Origin: Bacteroidales bacterium
GTDB lineage: Bacteria > Bacteroidota > Bacteroidia > Bacteroidales > Muribaculaceae
NCBI GenBank assembly: GCA_019416425.1
Contig: DXXK01000030.1
Span: 1-64,000, forward strand
Length of the DNA: 64,000 nt
Direction of reading: 5' to 3'
Below the pieces are notes generated by a model. It was not told where the DNA came from, did no database searches, and was given only the letters and a program-made list of their open reading frames with translations. Positions 9,022 through 18,455 of this stretch are shown here, piece after piece. Numbering within the stretch: the stretch's first letter is position 1; each line of letters begins with the position of its first letter. Both the position numbers and the translations under genes were made by a program.

Positions 9022-9055
9022 GGGACCAGGCTTACAGCTTGGTCCCAATTTTTTT
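9022..9055 (+). terminator. intrinsic terminator of ffs/tRNA-Thr
   Basis: An 11-bp stem with a three-base loop (9022-9046) is followed by AATTTTTTT. It lies directly behind the tRNA. Confidence 0.92.
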
Positions 9056-9068
9056 GTTGGATTGACCG

Positions 9069-9130
9069 GAATTAATCAGGACTAATCGGGATTCATCAAG
9101 ATTAATCGGGATTTAGCCGAATTAATAAGC
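9069..9130 (+). repeat. degenerate 10-bp tandem repeat
   Basis: About six head-to-tail copies of a unit close to GGATTAATCG (variants GGACTAATCG, GGATTCATCA, AGATTAATCG) run between the tRNA terminator and the DUF4286 gene. The period is close to one DNA helical turn. No function is known. Confidence 0.65.
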
Positions 9131-9142
9131 GAAATCAGGAAT

Positions 9143-9457
9143 ATGTTGATACACAACACTACATTCATGATGGAGCCGGGCAGGGAGTCGGAATTCCTGC
9201 AGTGGTTCCGTACACAGATGCCGGAACTGACAGGTGACGGAACGGCACCGCGGCTGTCGGCGCTGCGGATGGCAGCAGGCCAGGAGGCCGGGGAAGAGCA
9301 GGCCCATAGCATGGCCTTCCAGATGGAGTTCGACGACATCGTCAGTCTCGTTCAATGGGCCGACGGTCCTCTCCAGTCCGTGGCGATGCGCTTCATGAAG
9401 CATTTCGGGCCGAACGCAGTCTTCTTCACTTCCGTCTTCGAGACTATCCCACTGTGA
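9143..9457 (+). CDS. DUF4286 family protein
   Basis: This 104-residue cytoplasmic protein has the layout of Bacteroidota DUF4286: an opening strand MLIHNTTFMM, a helix with the FLQWF motif, and a late FGPNAVFFTSVFE strand. The ferredoxin-like alpha/beta appearance suggests a small dimeric fold, but no activity is known. It sits directly upstream of ruvC, a recurrent neighbourhood in Bacteroidales, with which it is probably co-transcribed. The family call comes from remembered sequence features. Confidence 0.75.
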   Translation: MLIHNTTFMMEPGRESEFLQWFRTQMPELTGDGTAPRLSALRMAAGQEAGEEQAHSMAFQMEFDDIVSLVQWADGPLQSVAMRFMKHFGPNAVFFTSVFETIPL

Positions 9458-9525
9458 CTGTTCACATCATTCCCCACCTCCCATAAATCCCATAACCCCC
9501 CCATAAACTCAAGAATCTCCACCCT

Positions 9526-10107
9526 ATGCCGGAACTTAAGAAATACGACCGCGTCATCATGGGCATCGATCCGGGAACCCGCATCATGGGCTACGGGCTG
9601 CTCGGCATTGCCGGCCGCAAGCCGGAGGTGATAGTGATGGGTGTGATCAAGCTGGACAAGCTTGAGAGCCACTACATGCGGCTGCACCGCATCTATGAGC
9701 GTGTCCTGGGCCTTGTGGCGCAGTATCTGCCCGACGAGGTGGCGCTGGAGGCACCATTCTTCGGCAAGAACGTCCAGTCCATGCTAAAGCTGGGACGGGC
9801 TCAAGGTGTGGCAATGGCCGCATGTCTGGCACGTGACGTGCCCATCGCCGAATATGCCCCACGTCTCATCAAGATGGCCGTGACCGGGAACGGACAGGCC
9901 AGCAAGGAGCAGGTGGCGAACATGCTGCGGCATCTGTTGGGCCTGTCGGCCGACCAGATGCCCGATTTCCTCGATGCAACAGACGCCCTGGCCGTGGCAC
10001 TGACCCATTTCTACGAAACCTCCAAGCCGTCGTTGCCCAAAGGCCCGAAATCCTGGGAGGACTTTATTGCAAAAAATCCCGACAAAATTGCGCCAAGACG
10101 CAAATAA
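9526..10107 (+). CDS. ruvC: crossover junction endodeoxyribonuclease RuvC
   Basis: This 193-residue Holliday-junction resolvase has an RNase H-like fold and works with RuvAB in recombination. Catalytic acidic residues are visible: Asp15 in IMGIDPGTRIMGYG, Glu75 in EVALEAPFF, and the C-terminal pair in FLDATDALAVALTH. The motif GNGQASKEQVANML is typical. The length is slightly above the family norm because of a Lys/Pro-rich tail. The ATG is preceded by a CCCATAA-type short repeat leader. Confidence 0.95.
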   Translation: MPELKKYDRVIMGIDPGTRIMGYGLLGIAGRKPEVIVMGVIKLDKLESHYMRLHRIYERVLGLVAQYLPDEVALEAPFFGKNVQSMLKLGRAQGVAMAACLARDVPIAEYAPRLIKMAVTGNGQASKEQVANMLRHLLGLSADQMPDFLDATDALAVALTHFYETSKPSLPKGPKSWEDFIAKNPDKIAPRRK

Positions 10108-10186
10108 TTGTTCCTGAAAGGACCCTGATTGTTAAAATTTATTTATTTCGTTATATAAAATGTTTTAAATTTTGGCAAAATATCCA

Positions 10187-10194
10187 TATCTTTG
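10187..10194 (+). promoter_or_regulatory. promoter (-7 box) of the deoC/nuclease operon
   Basis: TATCTTTG fits TAnnTTTG. A partial -33 box (TTTT at 10163-10166) has the right 20-bp spacing. It would give a leader of about 100 nt before deoC. Confidence 0.6.
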
Positions 10195-10300
10195 CAGACT
10201 GACAGCGCGGGTATTTGTTAATACATGAAAGGCGGTCATACCCAACCGCCGCGGCCGCTGACTGCATTCAATACCATTAAAAACATAAATCAAGATAGAT

Positions 10301-11179
10301 ATGGACAGATACCATCAGGCGATAGGCAACAGCAAGGTAGTCGGTGACGACACCACGGTTGCCGCCGAAGTAGCCAAGATAGTAGACAAGGCATCGCAGT
10401 ATGCCAATCCTGAAGTATTCAAGTTCCTGTTGAACTCCATCGACCTGACCACGCTGAGCAGCGAGGATTCGGACCGCAGCGTCGCCAAGTTCACCAACCG
10501 TGTCAATGATTTCGACGCGGAGTACCCGCAGTACGGCCATGTCGCCGCCATCTGTGTCTATTCCAATTTCGCCGAGGTTGTCAAGGACCATCTTGACGTA
10601 GACGGCGTTGATGTATGCGTGGTTGCGGGGTGTTTCCCCTCCAGCCAGACGTTCACGGCCGTGAAGGTGGCCGACGTGGCACTGGCGGTGGAGGCCGGCG
10701 CGCAGGAAGTTGACGTTGTGCTGAACCTTGGCATGTTCCGCGACGAGAACTACGAGGAGCTTTGCGACGAGCTGATCGAGCTGAAGCATACGGCCAAGGA
10801 CGCCCGTCTGAAGGTGATTCTGGAGACCGGGGCGCTGAAGACGGCCGAGGCTATCAAGCGCGCGTCGATCCTGGCCATGTACTGCGACGCCGACTTCATA
10901 AAGACATCGACGGGCAAGATCTACCCCGGCGCGTCGCTGGAGGCCGCGTACGTGATGTGCCGGTGCATCAAGGAATACTACGAGCAGACAGGGCGCCGCG
11001 TAGGTTTCAAGGCCGCAGGCGGTATCCGTACCACTCAGGACGCGCTGAACTACTACGCCGTAGTCAAGGAGGTCCTGGGCGACGAGTGGCTTAACGCCGA
11101 CCTGTTCCGTCTGGGTGCCTCCAGCCTGGCCAACGCCGTGCTGAGCAGCCTGGAGGACCGCGAAATCAAGTTCTTCTGA
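10301..11179 (+). CDS. deoC: deoxyribose-phosphate aldolase
   Basis: This 292-residue class I aldolase splits 2-deoxyribose-5-phosphate into acetaldehyde and glyceraldehyde-3-phosphate, the last step of deoxynucleoside catabolism. The Schiff-base Lys lies in DFIKTSTGK (about residue 201), the second active-site Lys in GFKAAGGIR (about 237), and EVDVVLNLG is typical. It is longer than E. coli DeoC (about 259) by an N-terminal extension. Only 22 bp separate it from a secreted nuclease, followed by a TonB receptor and two further nucleases. I infer that it consumes deoxyribose derived from imported DNA. Confidence 0.94.
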   Translation: MDRYHQAIGNSKVVGDDTTVAAEVAKIVDKASQYANPEVFKFLLNSIDLTTLSSEDSDRSVAKFTNRVNDFDAEYPQYGHVAAICVYSNFAEVVKDHLDVDGVDVCVVAGCFPSSQTFTAVKVADVALAVEAGAQEVDVVLNLGMFRDENYEELCDELIELKHTAKDARLKVILETGALKTAEAIKRASILAMYCDADFIKTSTGKIYPGASLEAAYVMCRCIKEYYEQTGRRVGFKAAGGIRTTQDALNYYAVVKEVLGDEWLNADLFRLGASSLANAVLSSLEDREIKFF

Positions 11180-11201
11180 CCCTAACCGTTCGCACAACAC
11201 A

Positions 11202-12257
11202 ATGGGAAGATTCTGTACGGCATGTATGGTGCTGGCACTCGTCGTGGCGGGTGTGGTGCCGGCAAGCGCCAAGAAGGTGGCCACCTACGGCATCGCTTTC
11301 TATAATCTGGAGAACCTGTTCGACACCATCAACAACAACGGGAAGTACGACTTCGAGTTCAGCCCCGAGGGAAGCTACCGCTGGGACGGTAAGAAATACA
11401 GGGCGAAGCTCGACAAGTTAGGATACGCCATCTCGCAGATGACTACCAAGACCACTCCGGAAGGACCGGCGGTGATCGGCATGAGCGAGATCGAGAACAT
11501 CACGGTCATGGAGGACCTGGTGAACAACACCTACATTAGGGAGCGTGGCTATAAGATCGTTCATCACGACAGTCCGGACCGTCGTGGCGTGGACGTGGGA
11601 CTGATCTACAATCCCAGGTTCTTCCGCGTGCTGAACACCACGAACCACACGCTGGCGATTCCGGAGCTGCCCAACTTCCGCACGCGCGACCAGATGTGCG
11701 TAGTGGGACTGTTGGGCAACAAGATTGCGGGCTACAGCCGTGTGGCGGTGATCGTGAACCATTGGCCCAGCCGCCGAGGCGGGGAGAAGGAGAGCAGCTG
11801 GCTGCGCGAGGCCGCGGCCTCGCTGACCCGGCACATCTGCGACTCGCTCTACAAGGTGGACCCCAAGATGGGCGTGGTGGTGATGGGCGACCTGAACGAC
11901 GACCCCTTCAACAAGTCCGTGAGTCAGATCTTAGGAGCGGTCAGGAATGTCAAGAACACCAAGGACGGAGGTTTCTACAACCCCTTCTGGGAGAAGCTTG
12001 ACAAGGGCATAGGCTCCTACATCTACCGTGGCGGCTGGAACCTGTTCGACCAGATCATCGTGAACAAGAACCTGGTTGACGGCGCGTGCGGGGTGAAGTA
12101 CCTGGGCGCTGAGGTACTGAACAAGCAGTTCCTGATCCAGCAGGACGGCCAGTACAAGGGTTATCCGCTGCGCAACTTCGCCAGCGGCGTATGGAAGGAC
12201 GGCTATTCGGACCATCTGCCCACGGAGATCTTCGTGGTGCGCGAGGTGGAGGAATGA
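11202..12257 (+). CDS. secreted endonuclease/exonuclease/phosphatase-family protein
   Basis: This 351-residue protein carries a signal peptide (residues 1-23, ending PASAKK) and one EEP (DNase I-like) domain. Visible motifs are YNLENLFD, MSEIEN (metal-binding Glu), VNHWPSRRGGE, VVMGDLNDDP (catalytic Asp/Asn) and SDHLPTE (catalytic Asp-His). The family hydrolyses phosphodiesters in nucleic acids or phospholipid headgroups. Here the neighbours deoC, a TonB receptor and two endonuclease I genes favour DNA or oligonucleotides. It is probably periplasmic or surface-exposed. The next gene starts 34 bp downstream. Confidence 0.88.
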   Translation: MGRFCTACMVLALVVAGVVPASAKKVATYGIAFYNLENLFDTINNNGKYDFEFSPEGSYRWDGKKYRAKLDKLGYAISQMTTKTTPEGPAVIGMSEIENITVMEDLVNNTYIRERGYKIVHHDSPDRRGVDVGLIYNPRFFRVLNTTNHTLAIPELPNFRTRDQMCVVGLLGNKIAGYSRVAVIVNHWPSRRGGEKESSWLREAAASLTRHICDSLYKVDPKMGVVVMGDLNDDPFNKSVSQILGAVRNVKNTKDGGFYNPFWEKLDKGIGSYIYRGGWNLFDQIIVNKNLVDGACGVKYLGAEVLNKQFLIQQDGQYKGYPLRNFASGVWKDGYSDHLPTEIFVVREVEE

Positions 12258-12291
12258 AAATAGAATATCAACAACTCAGCTCAACAATAGA

Positions 12292-15075
12292 ATGCGAATA
12301 CAACTGATAATTCTGATGCTGTTGGCCACGGTATTGCCGGGGCTGGCGGCGACCGGAGTGAAGGGAACGTTGCTCAACGCCCGGACAGGGGCGCCTGTAG
12401 CGGACGCCACCGTGCTGCTCAGCGACCAGGGAATCGTGGTGGCCAGCGGCTCGGACGGCGTGTTCACCATCTCCAACGCCCAGGTAGGCAAGGATGTCCT
12501 GGAAATCATAGCCTCAGGTTTCGAAGACATGTACGTCGACGTGGACATCGTCGACGGTCTTGTCCGGAACGTAGGCGACATCAAGCTGACGCCCGCCGGA
12601 TTCGACGCCTCGGCGCTCAATTCGGACAATCTGCTGTTCAACGAGGAGGAGCTTCTGGACGACGAAGGCCTGAGCCAGTCCGTGGGGACAATCCAGGGAG
12701 CCACTGACGACGTCTACTACCAGGCGGCCAATTTCAAGTTCAGCACCATGCGCTTCCGCATGCGCGGTCTGGACCAGAACTGGCAGGCGGGCTACGTGAA
12801 CGGCTTCAACTTCAACGACGCCATGCGCGGCCGCTTCAACTACTCGCAGTTCGGCGGCATGACCAGCAGCGCCTTCCGATCCAAGACAACCGATATCGGC
12901 CTGGCTCCCGCGTCTTACGGTTTCGGTGACGTGGGCGGCTCCACCAACATCACCACCTACGCATCCGAGTATGCTCCCGGTTGGCGAGGCAACCTGTCGT
13001 ACACCAACTCCAACTATATGCTGCGCGCCATGCTGCAGTACTCCACCGGCCTCAACAAGCACGGCTGGGCGTTCACGGCATCCATCATAGGCCGCTACGC
13101 TCCGGAGGGAGTGATTGAGGGTACGTTCTACAACAGCTTCGGATACTTCCTGTCGCTGCAGAAGGTGTTCAACGAGCATCACAGCCTGAACATCTCCACG
13201 TGGGGCGCGCCAACACAGCGCGCCACCAATGCCGCGGCCACGCAGGAGGCCTACGACCTGGCCGGATCAAACCTGTACAACCCCAGCTGGGGCTACCTGA
13301 ACGGCAAGAAGAAGAGCTCGCGCATCGTGGAGAGCTTCGACCCCACCGTCCTGGTGAACTGGATCTGGAAACCCAAGATGGGCGTCCAGCTCAACACCGG
13401 ACTGGGCTTCCGCAGCTCCAACTACTCCAGCTCCGCCATCCAGTTCTACATGGCCCCGGACCCCAAGCCCGACTACTACCGCAACCTGCCGAGCTACTAC
13501 GCGCCGACCGCCGACCGTGACCTGGATCCCGACCTGTTCGCCGCCCAGCTGGCGCAGCAGCAATTCGTGGCCGACTGGTGGGGCGGTGACAAGGCCCACC
13601 GTCAGATCAACTGGGACAACATCTACCAGATCAATATCCAGAACCGTACACAGTACGACCGCGACCCCGAGCTGGTGGGACAGTCCAGCTACATCCTGGA
13701 GGACCGCCACAGCAACTTCACGCAGTGGATGCTCAACTCCAATCTGGACTACCGTCTGAGCGACAACATGACCATGCAGGGCGGCCTGAGCTTCGACTAC
13801 ACCGACGGCCACTACTACAAGACCGTCCGCGACCTGCTGGGCGGCGAGTTCTGGCGTGACGTGGACAACTTCGCAGAGCGCGACTTCGCCGGCGACGTCA
13901 ACATCATGCAGAACGACATGCGCAACCCCAACCGCAGGGTCTACAAGGGCGACACGTTCGGCTACGACTACAACATCCGCAACTACCACGGACGTCTGTG
14001 GATACAGAACCAGGTCAACACTGCCCACTTCAACGTGAATTACGGCCTGGAGTACAATCTGGTCAGCTTCATGCGCCACGGCAACATGCAGAACGGCCGT
14101 GCGCCCGAGAACTCGCTGGGCGACGGCAAGATCCACACCTTCAACACGGGCGCGATGAAACTGGGCGCCACCTGGAAGATTGACGGCCGCAACTACATCA
14201 CCGCGCATTACGGCATGGGTAACCGCGCCCCTCTTCCCAACGACGCATATGTGTCACCGCGTACCAAGGACGACGCGGTCTCCAACCTGAAGGCCGAGAA
14301 GTACATCAGCGCCGACCTGAGCTACACCTGGAACTACAACCGTTTCCGCGGCAGCCTCACCGCCTTCCTGACCCACACCTGGGACGGCATGAAGCGCTCC
14401 AACTTCTACGACTACGAGGCCAATTCCTTCATGAACTACGCCATCTCCGGCATGGAGACCGAGATGAAAGGTATCGAACTCGGTATGGAGTACAAGATCC
14501 TGAGCAACCTGTCGGTCACCGCCGCCGGCACCCTGGCACGCTACCAGTACAAGAACAACCCGATGGGCACGCGCAGCTACGAGAACGGCTCAAAGGATGA
14601 CATAGAGCGTCGCCTGTATTACAAGAACTATCGTATAGGCGGCACTCCCCAGCAGGTGTACAGCCTGGCCGTGAACTACAACATCAAACAGTGGTTCTTC
14701 GAGGTCAACGCGCAGTGGTTCGGCGACACATGGTTCGAGATTTCGCCCGCGCGTCACGAGGAGATGCCGGGGCTGTGGAAGTTCTGCGACACCGAGGAGG
14801 AGTACAGGCGCCGCCGCGACGAGATCGCCTACCAGGACAAGCTGAATTCCGAATGGGTTGTGAACGCGTCGGTCGGCAAGGTTGTCTACACCAAGTTCGG
14901 CTCCGTCAACTTCAACCTGAGCGTCAACAACCTGCTGAACAACCGCAACATCCAGACGGGCGGCTGGCAGGAAGGTAAGTTCGACTATACAAACTACAAC
15001 GTCAACAAGTTCCCCAACAAGATCTGGTATGCCCAGGGCATCCGGGTTTACTTCAACGTTGGCATCCGCTTCTAA
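12292..15075 (+). CDS. TonB-dependent outer-membrane receptor with carboxypeptidase-like N-domain
   Basis: This 927-residue outer-membrane transporter has a signal peptide (1-20), a carboxypeptidase-regulatory-like beta-sandwich (about 22-100, GVKGTLLNARTGAPVADATV), a plug domain (about 115-260) and a 22-stranded barrel ending in the aromatic strand YFNVGIRF. The fold imports large substrates with TonB energy. It is not a classical SusC: no SusD partner follows, and instead two multi-domain lipoproteins lie immediately downstream (12-bp gap, then an overlap). Its position between nuclease genes suggests oligonucleotides as substrate, which is an inference. Confidence 0.9.
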   Translation: MRIQLIILMLLATVLPGLAATGVKGTLLNARTGAPVADATVLLSDQGIVVASGSDGVFTISNAQVGKDVLEIIASGFEDMYVDVDIVDGLVRNVGDIKLTPAGFDASALNSDNLLFNEEELLDDEGLSQSVGTIQGATDDVYYQAANFKFSTMRFRMRGLDQNWQAGYVNGFNFNDAMRGRFNYSQFGGMTSSAFRSKTTDIGLAPASYGFGDVGGSTNITTYASEYAPGWRGNLSYTNSNYMLRAMLQYSTGLNKHGWAFTASIIGRYAPEGVIEGTFYNSFGYFLSLQKVFNEHHSLNISTWGAPTQRATNAAATQEAYDLAGSNLYNPSWGYLNGKKKSSRIVESFDPTVLVNWIWKPKMGVQLNTGLGFRSSNYSSSAIQFYMAPDPKPDYYRNLPSYYAPTADRDLDPDLFAAQLAQQQFVADWWGGDKAHRQINWDNIYQINIQNRTQYDRDPELVGQSSYILEDRHSNFTQWMLNSNLDYRLSDNMTMQGGLSFDYTDGHYYKTVRDLLGGEFWRDVDNFAERDFAGDVNIMQNDMRNPNRRVYKGDTFGYDYNIRNYHGRLWIQNQVNTAHFNVNYGLEYNLVSFMRHGNMQNGRAPENSLGDGKIHTFNTGAMKLGATWKIDGRNYITAHYGMGNRAPLPNDAYVSPRTKDDAVSNLKAEKYISADLSYTWNYNRFRGSLTAFLTHTWDGMKRSNFYDYEANSFMNYAISGMETEMKGIELGMEYKILSNLSVTAAGTLARYQYKNNPMGTRSYENGSKDDIERRLYYKNYRIGGTPQQVYSLAVNYNIKQWFFEVNAQWFGDTWFEISPARHEEMPGLWKFCDTEEEYRRRRDEIAYQDKLNSEWVVNASVGKVVYTKFGSVNFNLSVNNLLNNRNIQTGGWQEGKFDYTNYNVNKFPNKIWYAQGIRVYFNVGIRF

Positions 15076-15087
15076 ACCTCAACGACT

Positions 15088-16617
15088 ATGAAGATAAGCA
15101 AAATCATATATGCGCTTGCCCTGACGCTGAGCATAGGGGCAGTATCGTGTAACGATGACCTGGCGGAGCCTCCCATCCCGACACCCGACGGAGGCCGCAT
15201 CGGCCTGGGCACCTGGGACGACCCGATGACGGCGGCGCAGGTCCTGACGGGCTACACCAACGATTCCATCGCGCAGCCGTGGGCCACGGGCTATATCGTG
15301 GGATACTGCAACACGAACGTCAGCAACACGATGTCGGAGAAGTCGGCGGTGCTGCAGGGCGAGGGATGTACCGTCGCCACCAACATGCTGATATCCTACA
15401 TCGACCCGACCGCCCCGGGTGTCTCGCTGACCTGGGAGGACTGCGCCACGGTGCAGCTGCCCAGCGGAGCTGTCCGAAATGCATTGAACCTTAAGGACCA
15501 TCCCGAGAACTTCGGCAAGTTAGTGACCCTGCGGGGCACCACCGGCTCCAAATACTGCGGCGCCTACGGCATCCGCTCGGTGGTTGACTACGAATGGGGT
15601 GACAAGGGTAAGGAGACCACAGCCGAGGATGTGGCTCCGGTATCCTACCTGTTCCAGGGCTTCGATACCTCGACGGACCTGAACGCCTACAAGGCTCAGG
15701 GCTGGCGTGTGCTGACCGTATCGGGCAGCACGCTGGGCTGGGGCATCGCCACCGAGGGCTCGCGGAACTATATCGTTGCCAGCGCCTACAACGCGCCGGT
15801 CAACGGCGGCCCGTACGAGTCATGGCTTGTTAGCCCGGCGGTGAACATAGACGAGAGCGTGGAGAAGACACTGTCGTTCAACATGCGGGCGGGATACAGC
15901 ACGCCTGATTCCTCCATGGAGGTATGGCTCATGAAGGACAACAAGCCTGTGAGCCGACTGGAGGCAAATATACCCGCGGCACCGGCCGACGGCTACAGCG
16001 AGTGGGTCAAAACCACGGTCGACCTCTCGGCACAGGAGGGCGACATCAAGGTGGCATGGCGCTACCGTACGGAGCACGGCGGCAGCGAGTGCACCGCCTA
16101 CTGTCTGGACAACGTTAACATCGGCGGCGCTCCCGAGGTGGTCTACGCCGGTCTTGACGGCGCGGCCGCAAGCATCAACTGGACCTTCGACAACGTGAAC
16201 CTGGGAGGCCTGAGCTACGTATGGAGCTGGACCGAGCGTAACGGCGGACATTACCTGTACGGTACGGCCTACTCCGGTGGCTCGCACGAGACGCTGGCCT
16301 ACGCCATCTCGCCAGTCGTGAACCTGTCAGGCTACACCCGCCTGCGCGTGCAGTTCGAGCATGCCGCCAACTATCAGCGCAACATCAAGCAGCTGTGCGG
16401 ATTCATGATCCGTAAGGAGGGGGAGACCGAGTGGACACAGCTCGACATCCCCGACTGGCCCAAGTCCGGAACATGGGACTTCTCGAATTCCGGCGAGATC
16501 GACCTGTCGGCCTACGAGAGCCAGCGCGTCCAGTTCGCCTTCAAGTACGCATCGACGGCACAGACCGCCGACTCGTGGGAAATCCGGAACTTCCAGGTTA
16601 CAGGTAAGTCAAAATGA
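15088..16617 (+). CDS. surface lipoprotein with DUF6359-like and two choice-of-anchor J-like modules
   Basis: This 509-residue lipoprotein has signal MKISKIIYALALTLSIGAVS and lipidated Cys21, followed by NDDLAE, an acidic surface-export-like signal. Residues 40-175 resemble DUF6359 (ATGYIVGYCN, GKLVTLRGTTGSKYCG). Residues 185-350 form one jelly-roll/anchor-J-like module (YESWLVSPAVN). Residues 355-507 form a second module (LSYVWSW, YAISPVVNLSG, SWEIRNF) that recurs in the next gene and in the nuclease at 20300. It is probably a surface substrate-binding partner of the TonB receptor just upstream. Confidence 0.8.
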   Translation: MKISKIIYALALTLSIGAVSCNDDLAEPPIPTPDGGRIGLGTWDDPMTAAQVLTGYTNDSIAQPWATGYIVGYCNTNVSNTMSEKSAVLQGEGCTVATNMLISYIDPTAPGVSLTWEDCATVQLPSGAVRNALNLKDHPENFGKLVTLRGTTGSKYCGAYGIRSVVDYEWGDKGKETTAEDVAPVSYLFQGFDTSTDLNAYKAQGWRVLTVSGSTLGWGIATEGSRNYIVASAYNAPVNGGPYESWLVSPAVNIDESVEKTLSFNMRAGYSTPDSSMEVWLMKDNKPVSRLEANIPAAPADGYSEWVKTTVDLSAQEGDIKVAWRYRTEHGGSECTAYCLDNVNIGGAPEVVYAGLDGAAASINWTFDNVNLGGLSYVWSWTERNGGHYLYGTAYSGGSHETLAYAISPVVNLSGYTRLRVQFEHAANYQRNIKQLCGFMIRKEGETEWTQLDIPDWPKSGTWDFSNSGEIDLSAYESQRVQFAFKYASTAQTADSWEIRNFQVTGKSK

Positions 16618-18389
16618 ACAGAAAGATGAAAGCACATAACAGAATCATACTGGGCATCGGAGCCGTGGCGCTGGCCGCGGGGATGTGGTCGTGTCAGGCC
16701 GACATGGACAATCCCGGGCTACAGGTCCCCGAGGCCACCATCAAGCCCAACACCACCATCCTGGAGCTGAAGGACAAGTTCGAGAACCAGACGGTGCTGT
16801 TAGGCAATAAGGAGGACGGCAGTCCCTACATAATCCACGGACGTGTGGTATCGTCCGACGCCTCGGGCAACATCTACCAGAACCTAGTGATCCAGGACGA
16901 GACCGCGGCGCTGACCTTCTCCATCCGTCAGGGGAGCATGTACACCAGCTACCGCCTGGGTCAGGATGTGGTAGTGGACATGACGGGCCTCTACCTGGGC
17001 TACTACCGCGGCCTGCAGCAGGTGGGCGCTCCGGGCGATCCCTACAACGGACAGCCGCAGTTAGGCTTCATGGCCTATGACTATTGGCTGGCACACGCAC
17101 AGAAGAACGGCGTGCCCGATCCCACGACGCAGGTCGTGACGCTGGACCAGAGCTGGCCCGCGGACAACATGTACGCCGTGGCGCTGACGCTGCCCATAGC
17201 CAACACAGACCTGACCCGCAAGCAGAGCCAGCTGGTGGAATTGCGCAACGTGCACTTCCCAGAGGCCGACGGACAGACCAAGTACGGCATCTACCAGGAG
17301 ACCGTATCGCGTTACCTGAAGAACGAGGAGGGGGACTCCATAGCCGTACGCATCTCGGGCTACAGTAACTTCTACAACGACGTGCTGCCCGAAGGCACCG
17401 GCAAGGTGCGCGGCATCTTAGGCTACTATGGCGACTCGTGGCAGCTGACCATCCGCGACAAGAACGACGTGCAGATCAGCACCAAGGGCAGCGAGAAGGA
17501 CCCATACTCAGTGACGGAGGCCCTGGAGGCCGACAATTTCGGCAACCGAGGGTGGACCGAGGGTTATATAGTGGGTTCCGTCAAGGCCGGCGAGAACGCC
17601 GAGTCGTCGGCCAACTGTATCTTCGGCGCGAACGCCGAGATGGACAACAACCTGCTGATAGCTGCCTCGGCCGACGAGACCGATGTGGCCAAGTGCCTGA
17701 CCGTGGAGCTGCCGCAGGGATCGCTGCTGCGCCGTTACGGGAACCTTGTGGACAATCCCGGTGTTTATAAGAAGAAACTGACCATCAAGGGCGAGATCGG
17801 CATGTATCTGGCGCACACAGGCATCGTTGACAACACCGGCGCCGTGGGCACGTTCCAGATCGAGGGTGTAGAGATCAAGGTCCCGACCGGTGACTTCAAG
17901 GAGGTGTTCAAGTCGCTTGAGACTAACTCCACACAGGCCGACGTGACACGTGACTGGACATTTGAGAACATCATCTTAGGCTCGGGTCTGAGCTATGTTT
18001 GGAGCTGGAAGGTCTACAACGGATCGGGTTATCTGAACGGCAGCGCCTTCGCCGGCAGCGCCAAGGAAGCCCTGTCGTATGCGGTCAGTCCCGTGATCGA
18101 CCTGACCGAGATGCTGGAGGCCAAGGCAAGCTTCCGCCATGCCGCCAAGTTCCAGACCAGCCTGCGTGAGCTGTGCGGTTTCGCCGTTCGCGAGGCAGGC
18201 AGCACTGCATGGACAGAGTTCCCGATTCCGGTATGGCCCGAGGCAGGCTCCTGGAAGTTCGTAGGCTCGGGCGACATCGACATCAGTGCCTTCGCCGGCA
18301 AGAAAATCCAGATAGCCTTCAAGTACGGCTCCTCCGCTCAGGGTGCCGACACCTGGGAGATCAACGACGCCACCGTGATGGCCCGTTGA
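16614..18389 (+). CDS. surface lipoprotein with DUF5689, DUF6359-like and anchor J-like modules
   Basis: This 591-residue lipoprotein starts in a 4-bp ATGA overlap with the preceding gene. Its signal ends at Cys27 (AAGMWSC) and QADMDN follows, consistent with surface display. Residues 45-290 fit the Bacteroidota DUF5689 domain (GRVVSSDASGNIYQNLVIQD). Residues 295-430 contain a DUF6359-like segment (TEGYIVGSVKAG, LTVELPQGSLLRRYG). Residues 445-590 repeat the LSYVWSW to DTWEIND module found in its neighbours. It probably forms a complex with the previous lipoprotein and the TonB receptor. It is the last gene before a strong terminator. Confidence 0.8.
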   Translation: MNRKMKAHNRIILGIGAVALAAGMWSCQADMDNPGLQVPEATIKPNTTILELKDKFENQTVLLGNKEDGSPYIIHGRVVSSDASGNIYQNLVIQDETAALTFSIRQGSMYTSYRLGQDVVVDMTGLYLGYYRGLQQVGAPGDPYNGQPQLGFMAYDYWLAHAQKNGVPDPTTQVVTLDQSWPADNMYAVALTLPIANTDLTRKQSQLVELRNVHFPEADGQTKYGIYQETVSRYLKNEEGDSIAVRISGYSNFYNDVLPEGTGKVRGILGYYGDSWQLTIRDKNDVQISTKGSEKDPYSVTEALEADNFGNRGWTEGYIVGSVKAGENAESSANCIFGANAEMDNNLLIAASADETDVAKCLTVELPQGSLLRRYGNLVDNPGVYKKKLTIKGEIGMYLAHTGIVDNTGAVGTFQIEGVEIKVPTGDFKEVFKSLETNSTQADVTRDWTFENIILGSGLSYVWSWKVYNGSGYLNGSAFAGSAKEALSYAVSPVIDLTEMLEAKASFRHAAKFQTSLRELCGFAVREAGSTAWTEFPIPVWPEAGSWKFVGSGDIDISAFAGKKIQIAFKYGSSAQGADTWEINDATVMAR

Positions 18390-18404
18390 TAGGCTGAGAA
18401 AACC

Positions 18405-18444
18405 AATACCGCCGGAGTCCGCATGCGCTCCGGCGGTATTTTTT
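18405..18444 (+). terminator. intrinsic terminator after the receptor/lipoprotein operon
   Basis: ATACCGCCGGAG pairs with CTCCGGCGGTAT across a 10-base loop, followed by a T-run (TTTTTA). It separates the lipoprotein gene from the first endonuclease I gene, whose ATG is only 12 bp further, so partial read-through is likely. Confidence 0.9.
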
Positions 18445-18455
18445 AGATATTGCGT

